A stretch of 64,000 nt of DNA, from contig NZ_JAAGOW010000001.1 in the NCBI RefSeq assembly GCF_010499245.1, positions 434,001 to 498,000 of the forward strand, read 5' to 3'. Source of the stretch: Variovorax sp. WS11. Lineage in GTDB: Bacteria > Pseudomonadota > Gammaproteobacteria > Burkholderiales > Burkholderiaceae_C. Positions 25,597-34,470 of this stretch are shown here, in pieces (position 1 is the first letter of the stretch; each line of letters opens with the position of its first letter). The position numbers were made by a program, and so were the translations under genes. Under the pieces are notes generated by a model. That model saw only the letters and a program-made list of their open reading frames with translations. It made no database searches and was not told the DNA's origin.

Positions 25597-26334
25597 CTAA
25601 CGCAGGATCTCGACCTTCGGCAGGAAGGTGTAGCCGGCGCCGCGTTCGGTGCGGATCATGGGAGGCTGGCCCTCCGGCTCCAGCTTGCGGCGCAGCCGGC
25701 CGACCTGCACGTCGATGGAACGGTCATAGACCTCGTCGTCGTGAAGGCGCGAGAGCTCGAGCAGCTGGGCGCGCGTCAGCACGCGCTGCGGCGCACCCAG
25801 AAAGGCCGTGAGCAGGTTGTACTCGCCGTTGGACAAGCTCACCACGTCCCCTTGCGGCGAGGACAGCCTGCGCAAGCCCACGTTGAGCTCCCAGCCGGCA
25901 AAGCGGTAGGCGCGGGTACCGGCCTCGCGCCTGGCCCCGTCCGCATGCATCTTCGTGCGGCGCAGCAAGGCACGAACGCGGGCCAGCAGCTCGCGCGGCG
26001 AGAAGGGTTTGGTCAGGTAGTCGTCGGCGCCGAGTTCGAGCGCCATCACGCGGTCGGCCTCGTCGCGCCTTCCGGTGATCACGATGATGGCCAGGTCGGA
26101 CTGCTCGCGCAGCCGCCGCGCGATCTGGATGCCGTCCTCGTCCGGCAGGCGGACGTCGAGGACCAGCAAGTCGATCGCGGTGCGGGTCAGGACTTCCGTC
26201 ATTTCAGCGCTGGTGGCAACCGCGCTGACCTTGTAGTCGTAGTCGCCGAGAAAGTCGACCAGCATCTGGCGTATCGACGGATCGTCGTCGACCACGAGCA
26301 CATGCGGTGCCGCTCCGGGCGTGGGCAGTTCCAT
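25597..26334 (-). CDS. OmpR/PhoB-family response regulator
   Basis: 245 residues. Receiver domain 10-125 with VDDDPSIR, phospho-acceptor Asp in LLVLDVRLPDEDG, Thr in VITGR and Lys in LTKPFSP; C-terminal winged helix with LSNGEYNLLTAFL, YDRSIDVQVGRLRRKLEPEG and the RGAGYTF end. A DNA-binding two-component regulator, but without an adjacent kinase, so its signal is unknown. It lies 85 bp downstream of the start side of the AAHS transporter gene's stop, same strand, and might be read from that transcript. Confidence 0.92.
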   Translation of the reverse strand: MELPTPGAAPHVLVVDDDPSIRQMLVDFLGDYDYKVSAVATSAEMTEVLTRTAIDLLVLDVRLPDEDGIQIARRLREQSDLAIIVITGRRDEADRVMALELGADDYLTKPFSPRELLARVRALLRRTKMHADGARREAGTRAYRFAGWELNVGLRRLSSPQGDVVSLSNGEYNLLTAFLGAPQRVLTRAQLLELSRLHDDEVYDRSIDVQVGRLRRKLEPEGQPPMIRTERGAGYTFLPKVEILR

Positions 26335-26419
26335 ACGCTTTCCTTCGTCGTCAGGCGCTGGCCCAGAGGCCGGATCGGCAGTTTAATTGCCGGCATCGGG
26401 CCTGTCACGATACCGCTGG

Positions 26420-27796
26420 TCAGCCTCCTTGCGCCACGGAGACGCCTGCCGCGGCCTGGGGCCGCTCGGCGCTCGCTTCGGCGGGATGCGCCGACGCCGA
26501 GCGATCATGGTTGACGAACAGCACCGCGACCATGCCGATGACGGCAGGAATCGCGATCGCAATGAAGTTCTGCTGCAGCGGCAGGTTCATGCCCACCAGC
26601 GTGCCGATCAGGATCGGCGCCAGGATCGCGCCGCTGCGGCCGACGCCCAGGGCCCATCCGAGACCGGTGGAGCGCACCGCCATCGGATAGAACTGCCCGG
26701 TGTAGGCGTTGGCCACGATCTGCGTGCCGATCGTCGATGCGCCGGCCAGGCCCACGAGGACGAACAGCACCGGCGTCGGCATCTTGTAGCCGAGCAGCGT
26801 CAGCGAGACGGCGGCCAAGGCATACATCGCCGCCAGCACGTACTTGATGTGGAACCTGTCGGCGAGCCAGCCGCCGATGATCGCGCCGGCCATGGCGCCC
26901 ACGTTCAGCACCAGCACGAAGGTCAGCGCCGAACCCAGGCTGTAGCCGGCGGTGGCCATCAGCTTCGTCAGCCAGGAACTCAGCGCGAACACCATGAACA
27001 GGCACATGAAGAACGCGATCCAGAACATGACCGTGCTGAAGCCCCGGCCTTCGCTGAAGAGATGCTTGATGGGTGCGCTGTCGGCCTTGTCTTCGGCAGG
27101 CACCGCGAAGCGGTCGCTCGCGAGCGGCTTGTAGCTCGGGTCGAGCTTCGCGGCGATCGTCTTCAGCGCTTCGGTTCGGCCCTTGGCCAGCAGGAAGGGC
27201 ATCGACTCCGGAAGCGACTTCAGGATGACCGGAATCAGGAGCACCGGCAGGCCCGCCGCGAAGAAGACCGATTGCCAGCCGTAGGCCTCGATGAGGCTCT
27301 TGCCCAGGATCGCCGCGATGATGCCCCCGACGGCATAGCCGCTGAACATCAGCGTCACGAGCGTGGCGCGGATCTTCCTGGGCGAGTACTCGGTCATGTG
27401 CGCGACCACGTTCGGCATCACGCCGCCGATGCCGAGCCCGGCGAGGAAGCGCATCGCGCCGAAGGTCACGGGATCCTTGGCCAGGCCGGCGGCGGCCGTG
27501 AAGATGCTGAACAGCGCCACGCAGATGACGATGGCCCAGCGGCGGCCGATCCGGTCGGCGATGGTGCCCAGGAAGATGGCGCCGAACATCATGCCGAACA
27601 GCGCCGAGCTCACCATGAAGCCCGCATGGGTCGCATCGACGCCCATGTTCTTCATGATCGACGGCAGCGCGATGCCCACCACCGACAGGTCGTAGCCGTC
27701 GAACACGATGATCAGTGCGCACCAGAAGAGCACGAGCCCGTGAAAGCGGTTGAAGCGGGCATCGTCGGCCAGCTTGTGAAGGTCGATTTGGCGCAT
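26420..27796 (-). CDS. MFS transporter, aromatic acid:H+ symporter (AAHS) family
   Basis: 458 residues, 12-helix MFS carrier. FDGYDLSVVGIALP in helix 1, GTIADRIGRRWAIV after helix 2, and the second-half GGWLADRFHIKYVL repeat are AAHS hallmarks (PcaK/BenK group). Divergent from a gamma-resorcylate decarboxylase gene, so the probable cargo is gamma-resorcylate or another hydroxybenzoate, similar to GraK. The 274-bp shared region carries the short inverted repeat ATAGG-G-CCTAT at 27880-27890, a possible regulator site. The tail after helix 12 is Ala-rich. Confidence 0.9.
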   Translation of the reverse strand: MRQIDLHKLADDARFNRFHGLVLFWCALIIVFDGYDLSVVGIALPSIMKNMGVDATHAGFMVSSALFGMMFGAIFLGTIADRIGRRWAIVICVALFSIFTAAAGLAKDPVTFGAMRFLAGLGIGGVMPNVVAHMTEYSPRKIRATLVTLMFSGYAVGGIIAAILGKSLIEAYGWQSVFFAAGLPVLLIPVILKSLPESMPFLLAKGRTEALKTIAAKLDPSYKPLASDRFAVPAEDKADSAPIKHLFSEGRGFSTVMFWIAFFMCLFMVFALSSWLTKLMATAGYSLGSALTFVLVLNVGAMAGAIIGGWLADRFHIKYVLAAMYALAAVSLTLLGYKMPTPVLFVLVGLAGASTIGTQIVANAYTGQFYPMAVRSTGLGWALGVGRSGAILAPILIGTLVGMNLPLQQNFIAIAIPAVIGMVAVLFVNHDRSASAHPAEASAERPQAAAGVSVAQGG

Positions 27797-28070
27797 GGCT
27801 CTCTTGTCTCCGGTCGAATGGGGGAAGAACGCCTTCGATGATGAGAAGCTTGGCCAGCCGGGTCCAACGCATTTTTCGGATAGGGCCTATGAGGCCTGTG
27901 AATGTTGGGGAGGGTCTTCCACCACGCCTGCCGTGACGGCCCGCTCCTCCATGCGCTTTTCGAATGCGCGCTATCACCGATCTTCGTTGGACCGTGCCTC
28001 CAGGCCTTCGTAAATTCACCGACGAGGCAAGCGCCGATGTGGCGCTGCCATGAAGACGAAGGAAATGGAC

Positions 28071-29054
28071 ATGCAAGGAAAGATCGGCCTCGAGGAGCAC
28101 TTCGCGATTCCCGAGACGTTGCAGGATTCGGCCGGCTTCGTGCCCGGCGACTACTGGAGGGAGCTGAGCAGCCGCCTCCTCGACATCCATGAAGGCCGCC
28201 TGCGCCAGATGGATGCGCACGGCATGGAGATGATGATCCTCTCGCTGAACGCGCCCGCCGTCCAGGCGGTGCCCGATCCAAAGAAAGCCTGCGAGCTCGC
28301 CGTCCGCGCCAACGACTTCCTGGCCGAGCAGGTGGCAAGGCGGCCCGATCGCTTCCAGGCCTTCGCCGCCTTGCCCATGCAAGACCCCGATCAGGCGACC
28401 CGGGAACTCGAGCGCTGCATGACCGAGCTCGGCTTTCGCGGTGCGCTGGTCAACGGGTTCTCGCAGGTCGGCACGCCCGACAACGCCGTCTACTACGACG
28501 CGCCACAGTACGCCTCCTTCTGGGCTGCGGTGGAGCGGCTCGACGCGCCCTTCTACCTGCATCCGCGCAATCCCCTGGCGAGCTGGGCGCAGATCTACGA
28601 AGGCCACCCGTGGCTGCTCGGGCCCACGTGGGCCTTTGCGCAGGAGACCGCCGTCCATGCCCTGCGCCTCATGGCGAGCGGCCTCTTCGATTGCCATCCG
28701 GGTCTCAAGATCATCCTGGGCCACCTGGGCGAAGGCCTGCCCTACAACATGTGGCGCGTCGATCACCGCAATGCCTGGGTCCAGGCGCCCAAGGGCTATC
28801 CGGCCAAGCGCAAGCTCTGCGACTACTTCCACGAGAACTTCTACCTCACCACCTCCGGCAACTTCCGCACCCAGACGCTGATCGACGCGATGCTCGAAGT
28901 GGGATCGGACCGGATTCTTTTCTCGACCGACTGGCCCTTCGAGAACGTCGACCATGCATCGGACTGGTTCAACGACGCGAGCATCAGCGAGGCCGACCGG
29001 CGCAAGATCGGCCGGACGAACGCGCTGTCGTTGTTCAAGCTGGATCGGTCCTGA
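28071..29054 (+). CDS. Gamma-resorcylate (2,6-dihydroxybenzoate) decarboxylase, amidohydrolase family
   Basis: 327 residues from the ATG at 28071, the exact length known for this enzyme; an ATG seven codons earlier is less likely, since AAGGA lies seven bases before 28071. It reversibly converts gamma-resorcylate to resorcinol and CO2. The metal site shows Glu in GLEEHF, His in YLHPRNP and ILGHLGEG, and the catalytic Asp in FSTDWPFENVDHA. IPETLQDSAGFVPGDYW and LNAPAVQAVPD are strongly family-specific. It overlaps the convergent LysR gene by 20 bp. Confidence 0.92.
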   Translation: MQGKIGLEEHFAIPETLQDSAGFVPGDYWRELSSRLLDIHEGRLRQMDAHGMEMMILSLNAPAVQAVPDPKKACELAVRANDFLAEQVARRPDRFQAFAALPMQDPDQATRELERCMTELGFRGALVNGFSQVGTPDNAVYYDAPQYASFWAAVERLDAPFYLHPRNPLASWAQIYEGHPWLLGPTWAFAQETAVHALRLMASGLFDCHPGLKIILGHLGEGLPYNMWRVDHRNAWVQAPKGYPAKRKLCDYFHENFYLTTSGNFRTQTLIDAMLEVGSDRILFSTDWPFENVDHASDWFNDASISEADRRKIGRTNALSLFKLDRS

Positions 29055-30021
29055 GCGGTTCCGGGCGCGTGCCTTCTGCGCCCTGTGCCTCGGGCGTGCG
29101 CCGCGATCGTTCGTGGAACAGGCCGAAGATCAGCTCCCGCAGCCAGCGATTGCCGCTGTCCTGATGGAATCGCTCGTGCCACTGCTGGCGAATCTCGAAG
29201 GGCGCGACCTCGAAGGGCGCATCGACGGCATGCAGGTCCACGCGTGACGCGACCATCGCCTTGGCGAGCCGCGCCGGCACGGTCAGCAGCAAGCCCGACG
29301 CGGCGACGATCGCCGACAGGCCCAGCGAGTGGGCGGCCGTGAGGACCACCCGGCGCTGATCGAGCGCACCCGCGCGATTCAAGGTCTGCTGAAGCTGCGT
29401 ATCGGTCGTTCCGTGAGGCCGGTACGCGATGTGTTCCGCCGCGAGGTAGTCGCCCAACTCGATGCGCTCGCGGGAACCCAGGCGGGACGCCTTGGACATC
29501 AGCACGACGAAGGTCTCGTCGAACAGCCGCTGCTGGTAGAACGCGGGGCCCATCGGCTCCCAGCTGCCCAGCGCAATGTCGATCTGGCCGTGGAGCATGC
29601 GCTGCCGGGCATCGGCCACGGAGACATCCACCGTTTCGAAGCGAACGCCGGGCGCGATGCCGCGTGCGACCGAGAGCAGCTCGGGCATCATGACCAGCTG
29701 CCCGATGTCGTTGACGGCGATGCGGAAGATGCGGTTGGTCGTCTCCGGCTCGAAGCTCCGGCCCTGGTCGACGGCCTGCATCAGGCAGGCGATGCCTTCC
29801 TCGATGGGCGCGACCAGGCGCTCGGCCACGGGCGTGGGGACCATCCCGTCCGCCGAGCGCACGAACAGCGCATCGTTGAAGCGTTCGCGCATGCGCTTGA
29901 GGGCGTTGCTCACCGCGGACTGCGTCATGCCGAGGCGGTCGCCGGCGAGCGTGACGCTGCGCGTGGCGTAGATCGCCTGGAACACCAGGAATAGATTGAG
30001 GTCGATGGAGTTGATGTTCAC
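29035..30021 (-). CDS. LysR-family regulator, NahR/NodD-like
   Basis: 328 residues. Helix-turn-helix in MNINSIDLNLFLVFQAIY ... LGMTQSAVSNALKRMRERF, followed by the typical FVRSADGMVPTPVAERL of the NahR/LinR-type subgroup. Members activate aromatic catabolic genes in response to hydroxylated benzoates. The C-terminal 25 residues are charged and run into the 3' end of the decarboxylase gene on the other strand. Probably controls the decarboxylase/transporter pair; a MarR gene lies 57 bp upstream on the same strand. Confidence 0.88.
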   Translation of the reverse strand: MNINSIDLNLFLVFQAIYATRSVTLAGDRLGMTQSAVSNALKRMRERFNDALFVRSADGMVPTPVAERLVAPIEEGIACLMQAVDQGRSFEPETTNRIFRIAVNDIGQLVMMPELLSVARGIAPGVRFETVDVSVADARQRMLHGQIDIALGSWEPMGPAFYQQRLFDETFVVLMSKASRLGSRERIELGDYLAAEHIAYRPHGTTDTQLQQTLNRAGALDQRRVVLTAAHSLGLSAIVAASGLLLTVPARLAKAMVASRVDLHAVDAPFEVAPFEIRQQWHERFHQDSGNRWLRELIFGLFHERSRRTPEAQGAEGTRPEPLRTDPA

Positions 30022-30078
30022 CGCGCCGTCTCCGTTCTTCTCTTTCGCCGACCCGATGCGGATCGGCGGTGCGCGAGT

Positions 30079-30615
30079 TCACTCGCGGTCCAGCACCGCC
30101 AGGTTGTCGTAGACCATCCGGAGCATGTCGCGCAAGGACTCGGCTTGCGCAGGGCTCAGGCCGGACAGCGAGACGCGCTCGTACAACTGCGCCAGGGGAA
30201 TGATGCGCAGCGTCAGATCGCGCCCCGCCTCGGTCAGGCTCAGGGCGAGCGCGCGCGCATCCGCGTCCGATCGGTCGCGCACCAGCACGCCGCGCTGCAG
30301 AAGACCGTCGACCACGCGCGACAGCGTGGAAGCCTCGGTCGATGTGTGCAGCGCCAGCTCGGAGAGCCGCTGATGCGCCTGGTGGTGCAGCGCGACGCAG
30401 ACCCGCCACTCGGTGAGCGAGAGGCTGAACTGCTTGAGCTCCCTGCTGAAGGACTGCCCCATCCGCGTGCCTGCGCGTGCAAGCAGGTACGGGATGGCCC
30501 GCTCAAGGTCGTGATTTGCAATTTTGTCTGCAACTGCAGGCGATTCAGGGGACTCCTCGGCGCGTGCCCTGCGCTGCTCCAGGGACACCACCGCGGATGT
30601 TTTTCGCTTGGCCAT
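30079..30615 (-). CDS. MarR-family transcriptional regulator
   Basis: 178 residues. After a charged N-terminal tail of about 35 residues, the MarR winged helix covers LSLTEWRVCVALHHQAHQRL through DGLLQRGVLVRDRSDADAR, with the DxRA/wing motif. Divergent from the flavin hydroxylase gene; the 124-bp intergenic region contains a perfect 12-base palindrome that is the obvious operator. By analogy with GraR, which represses the gra operon until resorcylate or a metabolite binds, it is likely a repressor of the hydroxylase and of itself. Confidence 0.88.
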   Translation of the reverse strand: MAKRKTSAVVSLEQRRARAEESPESPAVADKIANHDLERAIPYLLARAGTRMGQSFSRELKQFSLSLTEWRVCVALHHQAHQRLSELALHTSTEASTLSRVVDGLLQRGVLVRDRSDADARALALSLTEAGRDLTLRIIPLAQLYERVSLSGLSPAQAESLRDMLRMVYDNLAVLDRE

Positions 30616-30677
30616 GACCGATCTTACAAGCGAACAATGTCACCGATATGGCGTAAACCCTAGGCATTTATTAATTG

Positions 30678-30689
30678 CATTTGCAAATG
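30678..30689 (+). promoter_or_regulatory. MarR-type palindromic operator
   Basis: CATTTGCAAATG is perfectly self-complementary and sits in an AT-rich stretch between marR and the hydroxylase gene. A GCATTT half-site occurs again 13 bases upstream (30664-30669). It lies about 50 bases before the hydroxylase ATG and about 62 before the marR ATG, so one bound dimer could control both. Confidence 0.65.
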
Positions 30690-30739
30690 TATTGCGCTTC
30701 AATCTGGACTCCAGAGCCAGACCAACCCTTGGAGACCCC

Positions 30740-32005
30740 ATGACCGATGCCGCGAACCTGTTTGCCCGCCTTCAGCACGTCGACCTGCCCGCCGCAGGCC
30801 GGAAGTCACCGGTGAAGGACGCCCCTTCGATCGAAAAAATAGTTGCATGCGCAACCGAATTGGTGCCGATGCTTCGTGCCCGGGCGCAACGCACCGAGCA
30901 GGAACGCCGGGTCTCCGAAGAGACGACGCGCGCCTTCCATGGCGCGGGCTTCTTCAAGCTGATGCAGCCGGCACGCTACGGCGGCTACGAGTACGGGTTC
31001 ACTGCCTTCATCGACGTCGTGAGCGAGCTCGCGCGCGGCTGCACGTCTTCGTCTTGGGGCTGCTCGCTGGGCGCCATCCACCAGTGGCTCGTCGGGACCT
31101 TCCCCGAGGAGGCGCAGGACGACGTGTGGCGCAAGGACCCCAGCGCGATCGTCTGCGGCTCCTATGCGCCGGCCACGATGGCCGAGAAGGTCGACGGCGG
31201 CTACCTTGTGCAAGGCAAGTGGCTCTTTGCCTCCAACGTCGACAACTCCCAGTGGGCCTTGCTGGGCGTTCAGTTCCCCGCGGAGGAAAAGGGCGCGCCG
31301 CCCAGCGCGGGCTTTCTGCTCGCTCCGCGCTCGGACTGGGCGATCGAGGACAACTGGCATGTGGCCGGCCAGTCGGGAACGGGGTCCAAGGCCGTCGTCA
31401 TCGACAAGCCGACCTTCATTCCGCAGCACCGCAAGCTGAGCTTCGCGGAGGCTTCCTCGAACTGCCCGCCCGGCAGCCGGGTCAACACGAATCCGATCTA
31501 CCGCATCCCCTTCCTGTCCGCGGTCCCCGTGTGCCTGGTGTCGCCCATCATCGGGACGGCACAGGGCGCGGTCGACGAGCTGATCGAGCTGGCGGGCACG
31601 CGGGTCACCCGCGGCGCCGTTGCCGGCGGGGGCAACCGGCTGAGCGAGTTCTTCCCGGTGCAGTCGCGCCTGGCCGAAGCGTCGGCGAGCGTCGATGCGG
31701 CGCGCCTGCTGCTCTACCGCGACACGGCGCAGGTGGAGCAGATGGCGGCCGAGGGCCGGATCATCAGCGTCGAGCAGCGCATTCGCAATCGCCGCGACCA
31801 TGCGTTTGCCGCACGGCTGTCGCGCGATGCGGTCGAGGCGGTGTTCGCCAGCGTGGGCGGCGCGGGCCTGGCGCTCGACCAGCCGATCCAGCGCATGTGG
31901 CGCGACGCGAACGCGATTTCGCGCCACATCAGCCTGAACTGGGACGCGGTCTCTTCGATGGTGGGGCAGTACCTGCTCGGCCTCGAGCCGAAGGGCCAGT
32001 ACTGA
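30740..32005 (+). CDS. Flavin-dependent monooxygenase, acyl-CoA dehydrogenase fold (resorcinol hydroxylase-like oxygenase)
   Basis: 421 residues, group D two-component monooxygenase. Landmarks are FFKLMQPARYGGYEYGF, RGCTSSSWGCSLGAIHQW, the flavin-binding strand AGQSGTGSKAVVIDKPTF and the C-terminal GGAGLALDQPIQRMWRDANAISRHISL. It takes FADH2 or FMNH2 from the reductase encoded 14 bp downstream. Given the resorcylate decarboxylase 1.7 kb away, resorcinol to hydroxyquinol (GraA-type) is the best guess; HpaH-type 4-hydroxyphenylacetate hydroxylases are an alternative. The ATG at 30740 follows GGAG. Confidence 0.82.
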   Translation: MTDAANLFARLQHVDLPAAGRKSPVKDAPSIEKIVACATELVPMLRARAQRTEQERRVSEETTRAFHGAGFFKLMQPARYGGYEYGFTAFIDVVSELARGCTSSSWGCSLGAIHQWLVGTFPEEAQDDVWRKDPSAIVCGSYAPATMAEKVDGGYLVQGKWLFASNVDNSQWALLGVQFPAEEKGAPPSAGFLLAPRSDWAIEDNWHVAGQSGTGSKAVVIDKPTFIPQHRKLSFAEASSNCPPGSRVNTNPIYRIPFLSAVPVCLVSPIIGTAQGAVDELIELAGTRVTRGAVAGGGNRLSEFFPVQSRLAEASASVDAARLLLYRDTAQVEQMAAEGRIISVEQRIRNRRDHAFAARLSRDAVEAVFASVGGAGLALDQPIQRMWRDANAISRHISLNWDAVSSMVGQYLLGLEPKGQY

Positions 32006-32019
32006 TCGAGGCACCGGCG

Positions 32020-32565
32020 ATGTACTCCTGGGCTCTGATCACGGGCGATGCCGCCGACACGGTGGATGCGCGCCAGCTGCGGCAGGCGCTGGGCGCCTTC
32101 CCGACGGGGGTGTGCCTCGTCACCACCACAACGCCCGATGGCAAGCGCGAAGGCATGACGATCAACTCCTTCGCTTCGGTGTCGCTGGATCCGCCGCTGA
32201 TCCTGTGGAGCATCCGCGACGACACCCGCAGCGCCGAAGCGTTCCTGGCGTCGCGCTCGTTCAACCTCAGCGTGCTGAACGCCGGGCAGCGCGAGCTGGC
32301 CTGGCATTTCGCAAAGCCCGCCGCGGACAAGTTCGAGCGCTATGCCGAAGCCTTCGAGGCCGGCTCCAACGAATGCCCCCGGCTCGTCGACAGCGTCGCG
32401 ACCTTCGAATGCTCGACCTACTCGCGCCACCAGGAGGGCGACCACACGATCATCCTCGGGCGCGTGGACCGCTTCTCGAGGACCGAGACGCCGCCCTTGC
32501 TCTTTCATTCGGGGCAGATGGGTTCGTTATGGGAGCTCGCGGCAACGCTGGCGCAGCCCCGGTGA
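32020..32565 (+). CDS. Flavin reductase (reductase component of the monooxygenase)
   Basis: 181 residues, flavin-reductase-like domain: LRQALGAFPTGVCLVTT, GMTINSFASVSLDPPLILWS, FNLSVLNAGQRELAWHFA and a late GDHTIILGRVDRF. It uses NAD(P)H to reduce free flavin for the oxygenase encoded immediately upstream. The ATG at 32020 has GAGG nine bases before it. No downstream ring-cleavage gene is attached to this operon. Confidence 0.9.
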   Translation: MYSWALITGDAADTVDARQLRQALGAFPTGVCLVTTTTPDGKREGMTINSFASVSLDPPLILWSIRDDTRSAEAFLASRSFNLSVLNAGQRELAWHFAKPAADKFERYAEAFEAGSNECPRLVDSVATFECSTYSRHQEGDHTIILGRVDRFSRTETPPLLFHSGQMGSLWELAATLAQPR

Positions 32566-32646
32566 GGCCGAGGGTAGGCGTCGCGCCTGCGTGCCGACGA
32601 GCCGGCCTCCGACCGACAAACCCGGAGCGCCGCGGATGATCGGCCC

Positions 32647-33192
32647 ATGGCCGATCTCGCCGCCCTCTTCTCTCTCGACTACCCGCCCTGGCAGATGGTC
32701 CTGCGGGGCACGGTGATCTACTGGTTCCTGCTCGTTGTCTTCCGTTTTCTGCTGCGACGGGACGTCGGAACGATGGGCGTGGCCGACCTGCTCTTCGTGG
32801 TGCTGGTGGCCGACGCGGCCAGCAATGCGATGCAGGGCGAGTACAAGACCATCGGCGACGGCCTGGTGCTGCTGGCGACCCTCATTGGCTGGAACTTCCT
32901 TCTCGACTGGCTGAGCTATCGCTTCGAACTCGTCTCGCGGCTGCTGGAGCCGCCGGCCGAAGTCGTGGTGAAGCATGGCAAGCCGGTGCATCGGGTGCTG
33001 CGGCGCGAGATGATCACGCTCGACGAGCTGGCCGGCAAGCTGCGCGAACAGGGCGTGGAGCACATGGCCGACGTCCGCGTGGCGCGGCTCGAGAGCGACG
33101 GCCAGCTCAGCGTGATTCGGTATGCGCGGCGCGACGGTGACGCTGCCAGGCCGCCGCCACACAGGAGTTCCCGGCCCGGCGACACTCGCTGA
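32647..33192 (+). CDS. DUF421 (YetF-like) membrane protein
   Basis: 181 residues. Membrane segments near the N-terminus (VIYWFLLVVFRFLL, VADLLFVVLVADAAS, GLVLLATLIGWNFLLDWL) are followed by the soluble YetF domain (VVVKHGKPVHRVLRREMITL ... VEHMADVRVARLESDGQLSV). The tail is Pro/Arg-rich and longer than usual. It abuts the MgtC/DUF4010 gene with no gap, so they are coexpressed. Role unknown; relatives sit in the cell envelope. Confidence 0.85.
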   Translation: MADLAALFSLDYPPWQMVLRGTVIYWFLLVVFRFLLRRDVGTMGVADLLFVVLVADAASNAMQGEYKTIGDGLVLLATLIGWNFLLDWLSYRFELVSRLLEPPAEVVVKHGKPVHRVLRREMITLDELAGKLREQGVEHMADVRVARLESDGQLSVIRYARRDGDAARPPPHRSSRPGDTR

Positions 33193-34470
33193 ATGAGCAC
33201 GAGCACGATCGACCTCCAGGACGCCGCCGTCGGCCTGGCCGTGGCGCTGGGCGTCGGCCTGCTGATCGGCATCGAGCGCGAACGCCGCAAGGGCGAAGGC
33301 GAGGATCGGGCCGCCGCCGGCCTGCGCACCTTCGCCATCGCGGCGGTGACCGGCGCGCTGGCGCAGGTGCTGCCCGTGCCCGGCCTGGTGGCGCTCGGCG
33401 CGGGCGTCGCCGGGCTGCTGGCCGCGCTCTCCTACTGGAAGAGCAGTTCGGAGGACCCCGGCCTCACGACCGAGTTCGCGCTGTTTGCCACCTTCCTGAT
33501 CGGCGTACTGTCGGTGCTGGCGCCCGCGCTCGGCGCTGCCTGCGGGGCCGGCCTGGCCCTGCTGCTGGCCGCGCGCCGCCGGCTGCACCGCCTTGCGACC
33601 CAGCTGCTGAGCGAGCAGGAACTGCACGACGGCCTGCTGCTCGCCGCCCTCGCGCTGATCGTGCTGCCGCTGATCCCGTCCGGCCCCATCGCGCTGCTCG
33701 GCGGTATCGACCCACGGCCGCTGGCGGCGATGGTGGTGCTGATCCTCGCCATCCAGGCCGCGGGCCACATGGCGGTGCGCTGGCTGGGCGCACGCGCCGG
33801 CATGCTGGGCTCCGGCTTCGTCTCGGGCTTCATCTCCAGCACGGCGACGGTGGCCTCCTTCGGCAGCAAGGCCAGGGCGCAGCCGGCGCAGGCGGGCGTG
33901 CTGGCGGGCGGCGCGGCGCTGTCGGGCGTCGCCACCTGGGTGCAGGCACTGGTGATGAGCGCGGCGCTCTCGCCGGCCGCGGCGGTCGCGCTGTTGCCGG
34001 CAGCGCTGGCCGGTGCCGTCGGGGCGGCGGCTGTCGGCTTGCTGCCGCTGCTGTCGCGCAAGGGGAAGACCCCGATCGATCCGCCTTCCAGCACGCGCAG
34101 CGCACTGCGCCCGCGCGAGGCGCTGGCGGTGGCCTCGGCCCTGGCGATCGTGGCGCTGCTGGTGAGCAATGCCCAAAGCCGCTTCGGCGATGCCGGGCTG
34201 CAGATCAGCGTCGCGCTGGCGGCCCTGGCCGACGCCCACTCGCCCATCGCTTCCATGGCCTCGCTGCATGCGGCGGGCAAGCTGACGGCGGAGCATTTCG
34301 TGCGCGGCGCCTTGATCGCGGTCAGCGCCAACACGCTGACCCGCTGTACGGTGGCCGTCATCGCCGGAGGGCCGGGCTATGCGCTGCGCGTGGGCGGGGC
34401 GCTGCTCCTCAGCCTGGCGCTGGCGTGGACGGTCGCGCTGCTGCTCGGCGCGGGCCGGTTCGGCTCATAA
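33193..34470 (+). CDS. MgtC/SapB-type and DUF4010 membrane protein
   Basis: 425 residues. The N-terminal MgtC-like part has GLLIGIERERRKGEGEDRAAAGLRT split here as LLIGIERERR and AAGLRTFAIA, and the C-terminal DUF4010 part has LGSGFVSGFISSTATVASF. It is highly hydrophobic throughout, with a charged loop near residues 290-310. The ATG directly follows the DUF421 stop. Function is not established for this fused family. Confidence 0.85.
   Translation: MSTSTIDLQDAAVGLAVALGVGLLIGIERERRKGEGEDRAAAGLRTFAIAAVTGALAQVLPVPGLVALGAGVAGLLAALSYWKSSSEDPGLTTEFALFATFLIGVLSVLAPALGAACGAGLALLLAARRRLHRLATQLLSEQELHDGLLLAALALIVLPLIPSGPIALLGGIDPRPLAAMVVLILAIQAAGHMAVRWLGARAGMLGSGFVSGFISSTATVASFGSKARAQPAQAGVLAGGAALSGVATWVQALVMSAALSPAAAVALLPAALAGAVGAAAVGLLPLLSRKGKTPIDPPSSTRSALRPREALAVASALAIVALLVSNAQSRFGDAGLQISVALAALADAHSPIASMASLHAAGKLTAEHFVRGALIAVSANTLTRCTVAVIAGGPGYALRVGGALLLSLALAWTVALLLGAGRFGS

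Noticed and set aside
26505..28955. 816-codon minus-strand frame spanning transporter and decarboxylase
   Set aside because: It is an out-of-frame read through two real genes and their divergent promoter.
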